From Bdellovibrionales bacterium (lineage in GTDB: Bacteria > Bdellovibrionota > Bdellovibrionia > Bdellovibrionales > JAMPXM01): a stretch of DNA of 48,852 nt. Location: contig SYLX01000090.1 of the NCBI GenBank assembly GCA_005808505.1, positions 1 through 48,852 on the forward strand, in the 5' to 3' direction. A program made the translations under genes and the position numbers. The stretch's first letter is position 1. The number at the start of each line of letters is the position of its first letter. The notes beneath the pieces are model-generated. The model did not search any database. It was not told the origin of the DNA and was given only the letters and a program-made list of their open reading frames with translations. Below, one piece after another: positions 8,820-17,667 of this stretch.

Positions 8820-9787
8820 GACTGAGCTCCTTCGTACGGCGATTTTTCTTCGGTCTCTTGTTGTGACTCTTCGCTGGTGGTGAGTTTCAAAAAGACGTCT
8901 TCGAGATTCAGAGCTTCTTCGCGAAGCTCGAGCAGACCAGCCCCCGAGCTAACGACAGCTGCCGCAAGAGATTGCGACACACCTTTTGTGCCGTCGGTTT
9001 CGATTTCAAAAACCCCGGGTGCTCTGCTTTCAACATTGCGAACTCCCGCAAGCGATCTGAGCTTGTTGACAAGCGCTTCGCCCCCTTCGCTCACACGCAA
9101 ATGAACTCGCGACGTGCCTTGCATGCGACGTCCAATTGTTTCAAGAGAGTCCTCCGCTACGATCTTGCCCTTGTTGATGATGATGATGCGCTGACAAGTC
9201 GCCTGAACCTCAGGGAGAATGTGCGTTGAGAGAATAACGGTGTGCTGGCCCGCAAGTTCTTTGATGAGGTCTCGTACTTCCGCGACCTGGCGCGGATCAA
9301 GACCGACCGTAGGTTCGTCGAGAATCAGAACTTCGGGTTCTGAGACGAGCGCTTGCGAAATCCCGACTCGTTGACGGTAACCTTTCGAAAGATTTTGGAT
9401 AAGCCGTTTGCGAACAGGCCCGAGCTCGGTGCGTTCTAGGGCTCGCTCAACAAGGGTTGATACTCGCGAACGCTCGACACCTTTTAAACGCGCGACGAAG
9501 CGGAGATAACTCTCCACCGTCATCTCACCATATACCGGCGGAGTTTCCGGCAAATAGCCGATGCGTCTTTTCACTTCGATCGGATTTTCAAAAACGTCGA
9601 ATCCCGCAACCGACGCCGTCCCGCTCGTTGGCGCCATGAAGCCGGTGATGATTTTCATTGTTGTCGTCTTGCCGGCACCGTTGGGTCCTAAGAATCCAAC
9701 CACCTCACCCTTTTTGACCGAAAACGAGATTTGATCGACGGCCCGGTAAGGACCATAGTTCTTGGTAAGCAAGCGGACGTCTATCAT
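8816..9787 (-). CDS. ABC transporter ATP-binding protein (GldA/CcmA type)
   Basis: 323 residues. Walker A GPNGAGKTT (34-42), Q-loop region YLPETPP (79-85), signature LSKGYRQR (133-140, the G/S-K-G-Y-R-Q-R form typical of GldA, NatA and drug-export ATPases), Walker B LILDEP (154-159) and H-loop STH (187-189) are all present. A C-terminal domain of about 100 residues contains the ferredoxin-like fold common in the CcmA group, then an acidic tail. It hydrolyses ATP to drive the permease encoded next. It is the first gene of a six-gene run, with a promoter at 9827-9854 and a purine-rich RBS (GAGGGAGAG) upstream. Confidence 0.9.
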   Translation of the reverse strand: MIDVRLLTKNYGPYRAVDQISFSVKKGEVVGFLGPNGAGKTTTMKIITGFMAPTSGTASVAGFDVFENPIEVKRRIGYLPETPPVYGEMTVESYLRFVARLKGVERSRVSTLVERALERTELGPVRKRLIQNLSKGYRQRVGISQALVSEPEVLILDEPTVGLDPRQVAEVRDLIKELAGQHTVILSTHILPEVQATCQRIIIINKGKIVAEDSLETIGRRMQGTSRVHLRVSEGGEALVNKLRSLAGVRNVESRAPGVFEIETDGTKGVSQSLAAAVVSSGAGLLELREEALNLEDVFLKLTTSEESQQETEEKSPYEGAQS

Positions 9788-9826
9788 AGACCTTGGCTCT
9801 CCCTCTGAAAGGAAACGGATAAAAAA

Positions 9827-9854
9827 ATCCTATGTTCTCCGTTTTCGCTGTCAA
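9827..9854 (-). promoter_or_regulatory. Promoter of the ABC/GldG/DUF4340/GHMP/DUF429 operon
   Basis: On the minus strand a perfect -35 box TTGACA is followed after 16 bases by TAGGAT. It lies 40 bases upstream of the ATG of the first gene, and no other gene lies between. A near-identical pair (TTGACC, 17 bases, TAGGAT) sits in front of ftsY at 41013-41041, which supports both calls. Confidence 0.65.
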
Positions 9855-9970
9855 GGGAGGAGCCGTCTGACCCAGTGCATTTTCATTCTATTTTCGATGG
9901 GTTAGGTTCTTGCGTGAGCCGATGAGAGCAAGCGACGCCTAGACCTAAGTCAAGTCGACGAGGAGGAGCC

Positions 9971-11320
9971 TCAAAGACGAATCGTCATCACGCGATCGTT
10001 CGTGTAATTCACGCGGCCAAGCTTATCGCCTTTGATCGGACGCACGAATCGACTCTCGACGATCAAGAGATCAAAGCGTTCACCTTTGAGCTCACTCACA
10101 CGCTTATTGAGCGATTGTTCGATTACCCATTTGCCGGCCTCGAGAAATTCCTGATCGGTCACGTTGCGCGTGCGCGTCCGGCGCAGAATCGCGTGCGAAC
10201 CGGGCTGCTCACGAAGATGCAGCCAGTAATCAAATGGCTGCGCTCGACGAAGGAGGGCTAAGTTGTCGGCGGCGGATTTTCCTACATAGACTTCGAGGTC
10301 ATCACCTAATTTGTGGCGACGGCCGCGCGCATCGGCCCGCACGAGGAGATTTTCGCCTTCTTTCTTGTCTTCTTGTTCACGCCTTTTTGCAAAGCTTGCG
10401 GGACCTTTCGCGCGAAGATGCGTGAGCTCATTTTCAACGAGAGCAAGCCTTGCGCGAGTTCCTTCGCTCTTACGTGCATTCTCTTTCGCTCGGTGAAAAC
10501 AATTTTCGATATTCCACGACAGACTTTTTTCGGAATCGACGAGTGAGCGCCACTCATCCGGCACGTCCAGGGGAAGCTCCATGGTTCCGTTAGCTTTCAG
10601 CCACTCCCCGAGCCGCGAGTAAACAGGATTCATTTTCTCCTGTAACTCTTCGCGCATTCGCTCGATTCCTTTTTCTTTCTTCTCGATCGCCCGCTTCCAC
10701 TCTTTCTCGAGTTTTGCGGCTTCGTTGATGTGCGCGTTGGCTACCGAAGATGGCTTTCGCGACATGGACTGCCGCGCGTGCCATTGGCCTTCGATCTCCT
10801 CCCAGCTGCGACCTTCGGATGCGTCGGCATGGGTCTGTACGGTGGGAAGATCTTTTGGTTTGTTCTCGGCGACCGCCTTCTTTCCATCCCGCGCGATCAC
10901 GTTCTGGCCGTGAGGGAAGAGCCGGACTTCGATCTCGCAGGAACCTTGCTCTTCTTCATCTTGCGCTCGGTGAAAGTTAAAGACGAGAAGACGACCACGC
11001 GTCAGGTCCGCCCGAACCGACTGAAGACGACGCCCTAGAAAACGCGACCGGACAAAGAGCGTAAACGGCCGTTGGAGTTTCTTGCGCGGTGGCGGCTTGC
11101 CTTTCATCCGCACCACGACGGGACGTAGGGGTTCGAGATCAAACCAAAGCCAGAGGGTTTCACGCTCATGGTAAAATCCAAGGCCCAGCTCCGCAGCCGT
11201 CTGCAAGCACTCCTGCAACTGTGCACCGACCAAAGATTGAAGTTCACCCGCAATGCGTGCGACTTCGACCGCCGTGAGTGGCGGAAACTGGTTCTTTGGC
11301 TTTGCTGTTTCTGCATCCAT
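9971..11320 (-). CDS. NFACT/RqcH-like protein (ribosome quality control family)
   Basis: 449 residues, shorter than RqcH/Rqc2 (about 550-570). The C-terminal NFACT-R domain is clear: VYVGKSAADN, then a WLHLREQPGSHAIL segment (about 370-384). The middle (about 190-330) is a charged coiled coil. The N-terminal half resembles NFACT-N in a reduced form. RqcH recruits tRNA-Ala to stalled large ribosomal subunits and adds C-terminal alanine tails. Where RqcH has its Asp-Arg pair, this protein appears to have Thr107-Arg108, so activity may differ. It stands alone: the ABC operon promoter is downstream and a plus-strand gene is divergent upstream. The family call is firm; tailing activity is uncertain. 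Confidence 0.75.
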   Translation of the reverse strand: MDAETAKPKNQFPPLTAVEVARIAGELQSLVGAQLQECLQTAAELGLGFYHERETLWLWFDLEPLRPVVVRMKGKPPPRKKLQRPFTLFVRSRFLGRRLQSVRADLTRGRLLVFNFHRAQDEEEQGSCEIEVRLFPHGQNVIARDGKKAVAENKPKDLPTVQTHADASEGRSWEEIEGQWHARQSMSRKPSSVANAHINEAAKLEKEWKRAIEKKEKGIERMREELQEKMNPVYSRLGEWLKANGTMELPLDVPDEWRSLVDSEKSLSWNIENCFHRAKENARKSEGTRARLALVENELTHLRAKGPASFAKRREQEDKKEGENLLVRADARGRRHKLGDDLEVYVGKSAADNLALLRRAQPFDYWLHLREQPGSHAILRRTRTRNVTDQEFLEAGKWVIEQSLNKRVSELKGERFDLLIVESRFVRPIKGDKLGRVNYTNDRVMTIRL

Positions 11321-11436
11321 TCAGTCGGATCCTAAAGTCGCCTTTCAGAAAAAGGAAGTAAGAACTCAAAGCTCAGAGTTGCTGAAAAATTCCGGACCTT
11401 TACTTAACTCAAAGAGGCGCCGATGGAGAATCAGAT

Positions 11437-11736
11437 ATGAGCCACGGCCCTGACCTTCTCTACAACATCTTCGAACATTACCTCTTCAACGCGATCGTTG
11501 AAGACGAGACGTCGGACGAGTTCCTCACCCGCGTCGTGGCCGATTACCTCGAGCGACTCTCGCAAAAAGGCCAGGTCCCGCGCGAGCACCGCGAGGTCAT
11601 CGAAAGTGATTTGAAGGAAGAAGTTCTCGAAATGCTCCGCAAAAAAACTTACGGTCATTTCAATCTTTCTGATTTCCGTCGAGCGCATCTGCGCGCTCCC
11701 ACAAACAACAAAGCGCGCCCGCGGCGCGCTTCTTAA
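11437..11736 (+). CDS. Small acidic helical protein, unknown function
   Basis: 99 residues, starting at an ATG preceded by GATGGAG at a suitable distance. The sequence is amphipathic and rich in Glu, Leu and Arg, with regular spacing of hydrophobic residues (LLYNIFEHYLFNAIVEDE near the start), and a basic tail. There is no signal peptide or membrane segment. The last codons form the stem of an inverted repeat that probably ends transcription. It is divergent from the NFACT gene and convergent with the lipoprotein at 11761-12921. I do not recognise a family. Codon use and RBS argue for a real gene. Confidence 0.6.
   Translation: MSHGPDLLYNIFEHYLFNAIVEDETSDEFLTRVVADYLERLSQKGQVPREHREVIESDLKEEVLEMLRKKTYGHFNLSDFRRAHLRAPTNNKARPRRAS
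11711..11735 (+). terminator. GC-rich hairpin at the 3' end of the small gene 11437-11736
   Basis: Nine-base arms AAGCGCGCC and GGCGCGCTT around the loop CGC, with the stem inside the last codons. Downstream T content is weak in both directions, so it may work only as a partial or two-way barrier between the convergent genes. Confidence 0.5.
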
Positions 11737-11760
11737 GCACTCTTTAGCAGCGGCAATCCC

Positions 11761-12921
11761 TTACTTATTTGCTGGAGCGCCGATCGGCTGGTTTGTCGAC
11801 GGGTCGATCTCTTGCCATTCGACGCCAAGCTTTCCGGCCTCACCTGCTCCGACCGTGACATCGGCAGCCGCGTTCAATCCTTCACCCTCTTGAATCAAGT
11901 TCTGATCCGTAACTCCGGGTTGCGCTTGGGGCAAGTTGTCGTTCGTAGCCGCAGGAGGCATGGCAGGTTGATCGATGGTTTGACCAGGCAAACCAGGAGC
12001 TCCGTTCGTTCCCGTTGAAGGAGCGTTCGGATCCGGAACTGCGCCACCATCAAGAAGAGGCAACCCTTTTTGCACGTGTTGGCTGTGCGCCGTTTCAAAG
12101 TCGGTCTTCACACCACTTTGCGGCTGATTCGCCTCGCGCGGCGTGCTCCAACGAAGGGTCATCTTCTTCGTCAACGATTCAGGTTGAGCTTCCGCTTTGA
12201 AGATCGAATCGGGATCGTTCGCAACAGCTTTAGTCGCTTGCGTCGCCTGAAAGAAGAACGCCGTAATTCGACTGATCGGCGCACCAGCGCTATCGGTCGA
12301 AGCTTCGCGCAAAAGGACGCCGAGCTGATTACATTCAGAGTCCATACAGTTTGCGACGATTTTAAATTTTGCCTTCGTTTCAGCCAGGACATTATCGGCA
12401 GCGGCCATGACCTTGCGGCTTGCTCGTGAAACTTGAGCATTGGCTTTCTGGGCTTGTGCGCGTTCAGCTTGGCCCATGCGCGATGCCGCAACTTTCGATG
12501 CGGCGACTTCCGAGACATTGACTTTCGATGTGTTCCAGCCGAGCTCTTGGCGAACGCTCATCACGTGGCCTGTTCCCGTCTCGTCTAAAACCAAAATATC
12601 GACTCCAACGTTGAAGCGCTTTTCGCTGATTTGGGGAACGATCGGCGTAACCGTTGCGCTTGCACCGCTCACGCGCTTTGCGAGGTCAATGTTGCGGGCG
12701 TCCGCGGACTTCAGATCCCCGAAGGAATCCGTCATCATTTTGCTGATCGTGCCCTCTTCGCCAACGACGCCACCGGCACCTGCCTTCGGCATGATTTTCA
12801 CGTTCGTTCGTCCGTTGTTCTTTGGTCCACACGCGACCGCAAGGCCGAGTACACCGGCGCTTACAAGAAGCGGGAGAGCGCGCAGCACTTTCGTGCTCGT
12901 GGGAATCGATGTCTTTTTCAT
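11761..12921 (-). CDS. Lipoprotein with Pro/Asn/Gly-rich C-terminus, unknown function
   Basis: 386 residues from the ATG at 12919-12921, chosen because AAGGAG precedes it and it begins a lipoprotein signal: MKKT start, hydrophobic core, LGLAVAC lipobox. A frame extension upstream exists but lacks signal logic. The mature protein starts with a charged, Asn/Gly-rich linker, then a mixed domain with only a few cysteines (one close CMDSEC pair), and ends in a low-complexity region rich in Pro, Ala, Asn, Gly and Gln. No catalytic motif is seen. The 5' leader is long and contains inverted repeats (12974-12992 and 13041-13082). It is probably an outer-membrane-anchored protein. Confidence 0.7.
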   Translation of the reverse strand: MKKTSIPTSTKVLRALPLLVSAGVLGLAVACGPKNNGRTNVKIMPKAGAGGVVGEEGTISKMMTDSFGDLKSADARNIDLAKRVSGASATVTPIVPQISEKRFNVGVDILVLDETGTGHVMSVRQELGWNTSKVNVSEVAASKVAASRMGQAERAQAQKANAQVSRASRKVMAAADNVLAETKAKFKIVANCMDSECNQLGVLLREASTDSAGAPISRITAFFFQATQATKAVANDPDSIFKAEAQPESLTKKMTLRWSTPREANQPQSGVKTDFETAHSQHVQKGLPLLDGGAVPDPNAPSTGTNGAPGLPGQTIDQPAMPPAATNDNLPQAQPGVTDQNLIQEGEGLNAAADVTVGAGEAGKLGVEWQEIDPSTNQPIGAPANK

Positions 12922-13242
12922 GGGCGAACTCCTTGTGTCGGACCATTCCGGCAGACCAAATGGGGCCCGCCACGACCGTGAAGCCAACGGTCCGCCTCTG
13001 GTAAGAGCAAGCCTGGGGCCATCCAAAAGTCGTTAAAGATCAGCTGTTTAATTTTCACGGTCTGCCTAACCGTTAAACGCTGAGCTCAATTTGCGCTTGT
13101 CGTTCCGACTCCGACCGAGGCGCTATCGACCTCCGTCTAGAAGAAGGTCGAGATCAGATCAGCTTCAATATTCGCCTTCGGAGGGTTGAGATATCCTGAA
13201 GACAAAGCTTTTTTTACGCCTTCTATTTCTCGAGGAGCCTTC
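12922..13242. other. Divergent intergenic region with inverted repeats
   Basis: 321 bases between the start of the lipoprotein gene (minus) and the start of the secreted protein gene (plus). It contains two inverted repeats: GACCGT/ACGGTC at 12974-12992, and a composite one at 13041-13082 whose outer arms are CAGC(T)GTTTA and TAAACGCTG and whose inner arms are ACGGT and ACCGT. The string ACGGTC(C/T)GCC occurs twice (near 12987 and 13057). I could not pick convincing -35/-10 pairs for either gene. The repeats may be operators or leader hairpins. Confidence 0.45.
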
Positions 13243-15147
13243 ATGCGTCGCGCTCGTTTCCCTCTCGCTTGCGCACTTCTTCTCTGGTCCTTCACCCTTG
13301 CTTCAATTGCGCCGCTGGCTTCCACCGCCGAAGCAAAAGCGACTCCTAAAGAGACGTCATTTGCAAAACTTCAACTCTTGCGTCCTTGGGAAGTCAAAAG
13401 ACTCACGGGCCTCCAGCAGCTCAATTACTATCACTCGGTGCAAACTCTCGTGACGACGATCGAGAACGCAACCGGCGCAAAAGATCCAGGTCGATACGCG
13501 TTTACTTCCTTGTTCATTGACGAAGCTCAGGCCGCCGTGAAATTCGGCGAAGATTGTTTGATCGGCGGCTACATCAGCAAGTGGTACAAAAAACCGAACG
13601 GCCAGCTCTCGTGCGGCGTTCCGCCAGATGAGCAGATTTTCGATATGCCTCGCGGGAAGAAAAACTTCTTCTGCGACGGCGGCAAGAAGGGTCCACGCAA
13701 AGCTTACTGCAACTCCGCCGTCTTTCTCTACGCCGGCGATAGTGGAGAACGATTTTGTCAGCCGCTTCGCAACTTCAGCCAGAACTGCCAAAAAGCATTC
13801 GAGCAACGTTACGGGCAAAGCGGAGATCCCGCATTCCCCGAGCGCCTGACTCGCGATGCCGAAAAGTTCTCAAAAACGATGAACCCGAAATCGCTTGAAG
13901 ATTACTTCAACGACTTCGACAAATACTTAAACGGCATCATTCAGGCCGGCGATTTCGACGCAAAATCAGCGGAGATCATTCGCAAGCAACTCGAGACGAT
14001 TCAAAAATCACGAACGGCGGCGAACACCGCAGCCGGTAACAACGGTGGAAACGGAAGTCCAACGGGCGCGGCACCCTCGACAAACCCAACCGCAGCCGGG
14101 GGCGCAACTGGCCAGTTGGGTGCAGCCGCCGCCGCAAATGCTAACGTCACCGTAAACACGGGCGACGACGACACCACACCAATCGCTCCGTCGGATCCGA
14201 ATCCAGGTACGGATCTCTCAACGGAAAACGACCCCACGCGCGAGAATCCCGAAGGCGGCGGCGATGAGGACGGCGAAGCAAAAGGCGAAGAGTCCAAGCT
14301 CCTTGGAAAAGAACTCACGTGCGTAAGAGATGGTCTCATGAAGAGTGGTTACAAACCTTCTGAGCGCTACATCGCCTTGATTGCATCGGGCCTTCAAGCT
14401 GCAAACGGTGGCTACGACACCAACCAAGTGGCGGCGAAAGAAAGCTTGCGAACGCGCGTGATCTCTACGATCCAAGCTTACGGCTTTTGCGATGAAGCTT
14501 CGTATCCTTCGAACAAGATGAAGCCTAAAGATCTTCAACTCGTCCGTCGCTGGATCACGGCAGATGGCGGAAAAGCCCAAGCGAAAACAGGAGTCGCCTA
14601 CTTCCAACAAACAACGGATCCGCAAACGGCAACCACGGCGGCACGCTCCTTCTTCGATGCCTTTGGCCTTCGTAGCTCTGCTGCCGATTCGAAGGCGAAT
14701 GATCCTCTCACCTCAAGCGTTGAAGATGCGCTCAGCCAGCTCTTTGTAAAGCCCGAAAAAACTTGGTCGACATCGAGTCTTGCCGACCGCCAAAAATCAA
14801 TCTCGACTTGGGATAAAGTGAAAAGCGGAACCGAATTTGAAAAGTGTGCCGCTGACGCGAACGAAAAGAGAAAATCAGACGATGCTTTCCGCCTGCAAGA
14901 TTTGCGTTTACCCCCAGCAGGCAAAGACGGAAAACGTCCGACTCTTTCCGACGAAAAGAAAGCGGAGATGACCAAAATCTCGCAAGCCAACCGCAAGATT
15001 TGCGAAGCGATGGCAAGCGCATGTTCACTTGACCTCGCAAAAGCTTGTGCAGGCGATACCGCGCCGACGCCGGCCTCCAGCGCACCCGCGGCAGCAAAGG
15101 CTGGAGCTTCGAAAACTCCAACAAGTCCAAGTCGCACGGCGAAGTAA
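13243..15147 (+). CDS. Large secreted protein with cysteines and a Gly/Asn/Ala-rich linker, unknown function
   Basis: 634 residues from the ATG at 13243, chosen because CGAGGAG precedes it and a signal peptide follows (MRRAR, a hydrophobic core, cleavage after AEA). The N-terminal domain (about 30-260) has many Tyr, Lys and Cys residues, including CLIGGYISKWYKK-like and FFCDGGKKG stretches. A low-complexity linker (about 270-350) of Asn, Gly, Thr, Pro and acidic residues separates it from a second Cys-containing helical domain (about 360-600), and the tail is Ala/Pro/Ser/Lys-rich. The paired cysteines suggest disulphides outside the cytoplasm. I recognise no enzyme motif. A strong terminator follows directly. 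Confidence 0.7.
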   Translation: MRRARFPLACALLLWSFTLASIAPLASTAEAKATPKETSFAKLQLLRPWEVKRLTGLQQLNYYHSVQTLVTTIENATGAKDPGRYAFTSLFIDEAQAAVKFGEDCLIGGYISKWYKKPNGQLSCGVPPDEQIFDMPRGKKNFFCDGGKKGPRKAYCNSAVFLYAGDSGERFCQPLRNFSQNCQKAFEQRYGQSGDPAFPERLTRDAEKFSKTMNPKSLEDYFNDFDKYLNGIIQAGDFDAKSAEIIRKQLETIQKSRTAANTAAGNNGGNGSPTGAAPSTNPTAAGGATGQLGAAAAANANVTVNTGDDDTTPIAPSDPNPGTDLSTENDPTRENPEGGGDEDGEAKGEESKLLGKELTCVRDGLMKSGYKPSERYIALIASGLQAANGGYDTNQVAAKESLRTRVISTIQAYGFCDEASYPSNKMKPKDLQLVRRWITADGGKAQAKTGVAYFQQTTDPQTATTAARSFFDAFGLRSSAADSKANDPLTSSVEDALSQLFVKPEKTWSTSSLADRQKSISTWDKVKSGTEFEKCAADANEKRKSDDAFRLQDLRLPPAGKDGKRPTLSDEKKAEMTKISQANRKICEAMASACSLDLAKACAGDTAPTPASSAPAAAKAGASKTPTSPSRTAK

Positions 15148-15165
15148 GCAATTGAAGACGAAATA

Positions 15166-15197
15166 AAAAAGGCCCGCAGATGCGGGCCTTTTTCTTT
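15166..15197. terminator. Bidirectional terminator between the secreted protein gene and hslO
   Basis: Perfect 13-base arms (AAAAAGGCCCGCA and TGCGGGCCTTTTT) with a 2-base loop at 15166-15193, followed by CTTTT on the plus strand and by T-rich sequence on the minus strand. It serves both convergent genes. Confidence 0.85.
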
Positions 15198-15218
15198 TGG
15201 AGAACTTGAAGATCTCGC

Positions 15219-16130
15219 TTAGTTCAGCGAGCCTTTGTACAAATCGCCGCGAATCTTTTCGAGATCTGGCTTTTCGACTTCGTAATGTCTTCCGCAAAAT
15301 TCGCAGGCAACATCGATGGGCTTTCCTTCGGCGATCATCGTGTCGATTTCCTCGATTCCGAGAAGCACCATCGAGCGCATCACGCGGTCTTTCGAACAAC
15401 GGCAGTGATATTCGATCGGATGAGGATGTTCGAGTTCCATCAGCTTGAAGTCCCCGAGATAATCTTTGAGAAGATCCTCGGCCGTTGCGCCTTCAAGAAT
15501 CCGTTTTGAAATCGAAGGAGCTTTGCGAACTCGCTGCTCAATTTTTGCGATCGTCTCTTCGCTGTGACCCGGCATGAGTTCGATCAAGACTCCGCCTGCG
15601 GCCTCCACCATTCCGTACGGACTTACGTGGACACCGAGAGCTACCACCGAAGGAATTTGGTGAGACTGCTGTAAATAGTAGGCGACGTCGTCGCCGATCT
15701 CACCCGTGCGGATGATGACGGTTCCGCGATGAGGCGTATCGCCCGTGGGAAGATGATGCGTCACCGTGAGAAGCCCGATGCCGATCGCGGGGCCTACCGG
15801 CAGTCGATCGCCTTCCATCGGCGCTTGAAACTGGGGATTGTTGGAGTAGCCCCGAACTTGCCCTTCGTAATTGGCCTGGGCGAAAACGCGACCCAGAGGA
15901 CCATTGCCTTGGAAATATAACGAGAGTTCTTGATGATTCTTTAAATGCGACGCCATCAAAAGTGATGCGACCAAGGCGCGGCCAACCGCGACGGTTGCGA
16001 TCGGATAACTGTTTTGGATCGAGCGCATTTCGTCGACGACGTTAGTCGCGATGACGCTAGCGGCGCGAACCGTCAAGTCATCGGTCAAAAACTTATGGAC
16101 CCGTTGAGAATTCCCCTTAGACTGAGACAT
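15219..16130 (-). CDS. hslO: Hsp33 redox-regulated chaperone
   Basis: 303 residues, normal length. The C-terminal zinc centre is visible: Cys243-x-Cys245 (HCRCS) and Cys276-x2-Cys279 (CEFC), 31 residues apart, which is the Hsp33 redox switch. When the zinc cysteines oxidise to disulphides the protein unfolds partly and becomes an ATP-independent holdase. The N-terminal domain shows the family segments TVRAASVIATNVVDE and GRALVASLLMASHLK. It acts in the cytoplasm under oxidative stress. It is transcribed alone, divergent from the histidine phosphatase gene, with 103 bases between the starts. Confidence 0.95.
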   Translation of the reverse strand: MSQSKGNSQRVHKFLTDDLTVRAASVIATNVVDEMRSIQNSYPIATVAVGRALVASLLMASHLKNHQELSLYFQGNGPLGRVFAQANYEGQVRGYSNNPQFQAPMEGDRLPVGPAIGIGLLTVTHHLPTGDTPHRGTVIIRTGEIGDDVAYYLQQSHQIPSVVALGVHVSPYGMVEAAGGVLIELMPGHSEETIAKIEQRVRKAPSISKRILEGATAEDLLKDYLGDFKLMELEHPHPIEYHCRCSKDRVMRSMVLLGIEEIDTMIAEGKPIDVACEFCGRHYEVEKPDLEKIRGDLYKGSLN

Positions 16131-16233
16131 AGGGAAGTTTTATTCGCCGCCTCCAATGCAGGCAAGCCCTAAAACTTGCAGCAGTGGTCTTACGAAACTG
16201 GCTAACTCCCCGGGAATGCCACGAGGTGCTGAA

Positions 16234-16737
16234 ATGAAAGTCATCGTTCTTCGCCACGCCTCGCGTTCCGTCGATGGCTTTGGCGACTCTCATTTGAGCG
16301 AAACGGGGCGCAATCAAGCCGAAAACTTCGTTGCGGCCGTAGCACCTCGCGGAGGCCTCCCGAAGCCAGCTCACCTCTTCGCGTCACCTAAGAGAAGGGC
16401 GAAGGAAACTCTTGAACCGCTGAGTCACGCAAGCCAAGTTCCGCTCACGATCGACACTCGTCTCGACGAGCGTCATCACGGCGAGTCCGTCCATGACTTT
16501 GAAGGCCGGATCCTGGCTCTTCTCGAAGACCTCATGGAGCGAGAACCTTTCATCGAAAAAGACCAAGCGATTTATCTCGTCTCGCATCTCGATTGGCTCG
16601 AGTCGGTGATGACGCTTCTTCCTTCCGATATGTCGGATCTGGAAATTGCTGGTAGCTGGTCGAACTGCGAATATCGCCTCTTCGAAGTTGCCGAAGGAAT
16701 TTGGTCTTTGAAGGGCCGGGGCCACATCTCTGGTTAG
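16234..16737 (+). CDS. Histidine phosphatase superfamily protein (SixA-like)
   Basis: 167 residues from the ATG at 16234, preceded by GAGGTG; the frame stays open upstream but the core fold begins exactly here. The catalytic RH motif is VLRHAS (Arg7-His8), and the second catalytic histidine lies in LVSHLDW (His118). The compact size fits the small SixA/phosphatase branch, which removes phosphate from phosphohistidine or small molecules. Its substrate is unknown. The Ala after the RH pair instead of Gly is a common variant. It is followed by the FAH gene 87 bp downstream on the same strand. Confidence 0.8.
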   Translation: MKVIVLRHASRSVDGFGDSHLSETGRNQAENFVAAVAPRGGLPKPAHLFASPKRRAKETLEPLSHASQVPLTIDTRLDERHHGESVHDFEGRILALLEDLMEREPFIEKDQAIYLVSHLDWLESVMTLLPSDMSDLEIAGSWSNCEYRLFEVAEGIWSLKGRGHISG

Positions 16738-16824
16738 TTCACTGGTTAATTCTCTGGTGCGTTGACTTCGGCCGCGTTTGCGCTGAGCCTCGCCATGCCA
16801 ACCTCTTCGAAAAGGAGCGTAGCC

Positions 16825-17448
16825 ATGGCCACCAACACACAGCTAAAAAATCTTATCCGCAATGTCTGGGCGGTCGGCCGCAACTATTCTGAGCACGCAA
16901 GAGAACTCGGTAATGCAGCTCCCTCTCCTCAGGCTGAGCCGATGATTTTTCTCAAAGCTGGTTCTGGGGTCGTTACCGATCGCGGAACGTTCCAACTGCC
17001 AGGCTTCTCGGCTGACGTGCATCACGAACTCGAAGTTGCATTCCGCTTTGGACCTAACGGTGAGTTCGACGCCGTGACCCTCGCGATCGACCTCACGGCG
17101 CGCGATCTGCAAAACAAGCTCAAATCACAAGGTCATCCGTGGACGCTTGCGAAATCCTTCCGCGATGCTTGCTTGATGGGTCCTCCCGTCACTCTTCCTC
17201 AAAACCTGGAAGACATCACCTTCGAGCTAAAAATCAACGGCGAGCGTCGCCAAGCTGGCAACACTCGCGACATGATCCACGCCCCCGAGAAATTGCGCCG
17301 CTACGTTCTCGAGCGCTTCCCCGTCGTGGAGGGTGATTACCTTTTAACGGGCACGCCGGCGGGCGTTGGCCCGGTGCGTGCGGGCGATCATCTCGAAGCT
17401 GAAATTCCAGGCGTTTTAAAAGCGAGCTGGCGGGCCGCAAATTCCTAA
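16825..17448 (+). CDS. Fumarylacetoacetate hydrolase family protein (YcgM/FAHD1-like)
   Basis: 207 residues from the ATG at 16825, preceded by AAAGGAG; an in-frame upstream ATG would add 21 residues with no homology. The fold begins with VGRNYSEHARELG, then the metal-binding HHELEV (Glu68, Glu70) and AIDLTARDLQ (Asp89), and ends with the GTPAGVGP loop: all are signatures of the FAH family. Small relatives are acylpyruvases or oxaloacetate decarboxylases that need Mg or Mn. This one probably cleaves an acylpyruvate or decarboxylates oxaloacetate in the cytoplasm. It is upstream of putA but 219 bp away, so it is not clearly in one operon. Confidence 0.85.
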   Translation: MATNTQLKNLIRNVWAVGRNYSEHARELGNAAPSPQAEPMIFLKAGSGVVTDRGTFQLPGFSADVHHELEVAFRFGPNGEFDAVTLAIDLTARDLQNKLKSQGHPWTLAKSFRDACLMGPPVTLPQNLEDITFELKINGERRQAGNTRDMIHAPEKLRRYVLERFPVVEGDYLLTGTPAGVGPVRAGDHLEAEIPGVLKASWRAANS

Positions 17449-17667
17449 ACTTCGTCCTTAGTTCGCGGCCGTGGCTTGCGAAAATTATCTTCAATTTCCC
17501 GACGTCTAACGGTAGTGTTCGTACTCTTCTAGAAAACTAAAAAACTGGGGATTTGTCCTCCGGCAGCGGCACTCAAGAATTTCTGGCGAACTTTCTGCCG
17601 AAGTGAGTTTCTGGCTGACGGTCAAACACAAATCCTACTGAGAAAAGACAGGAACACAGGAAACACT

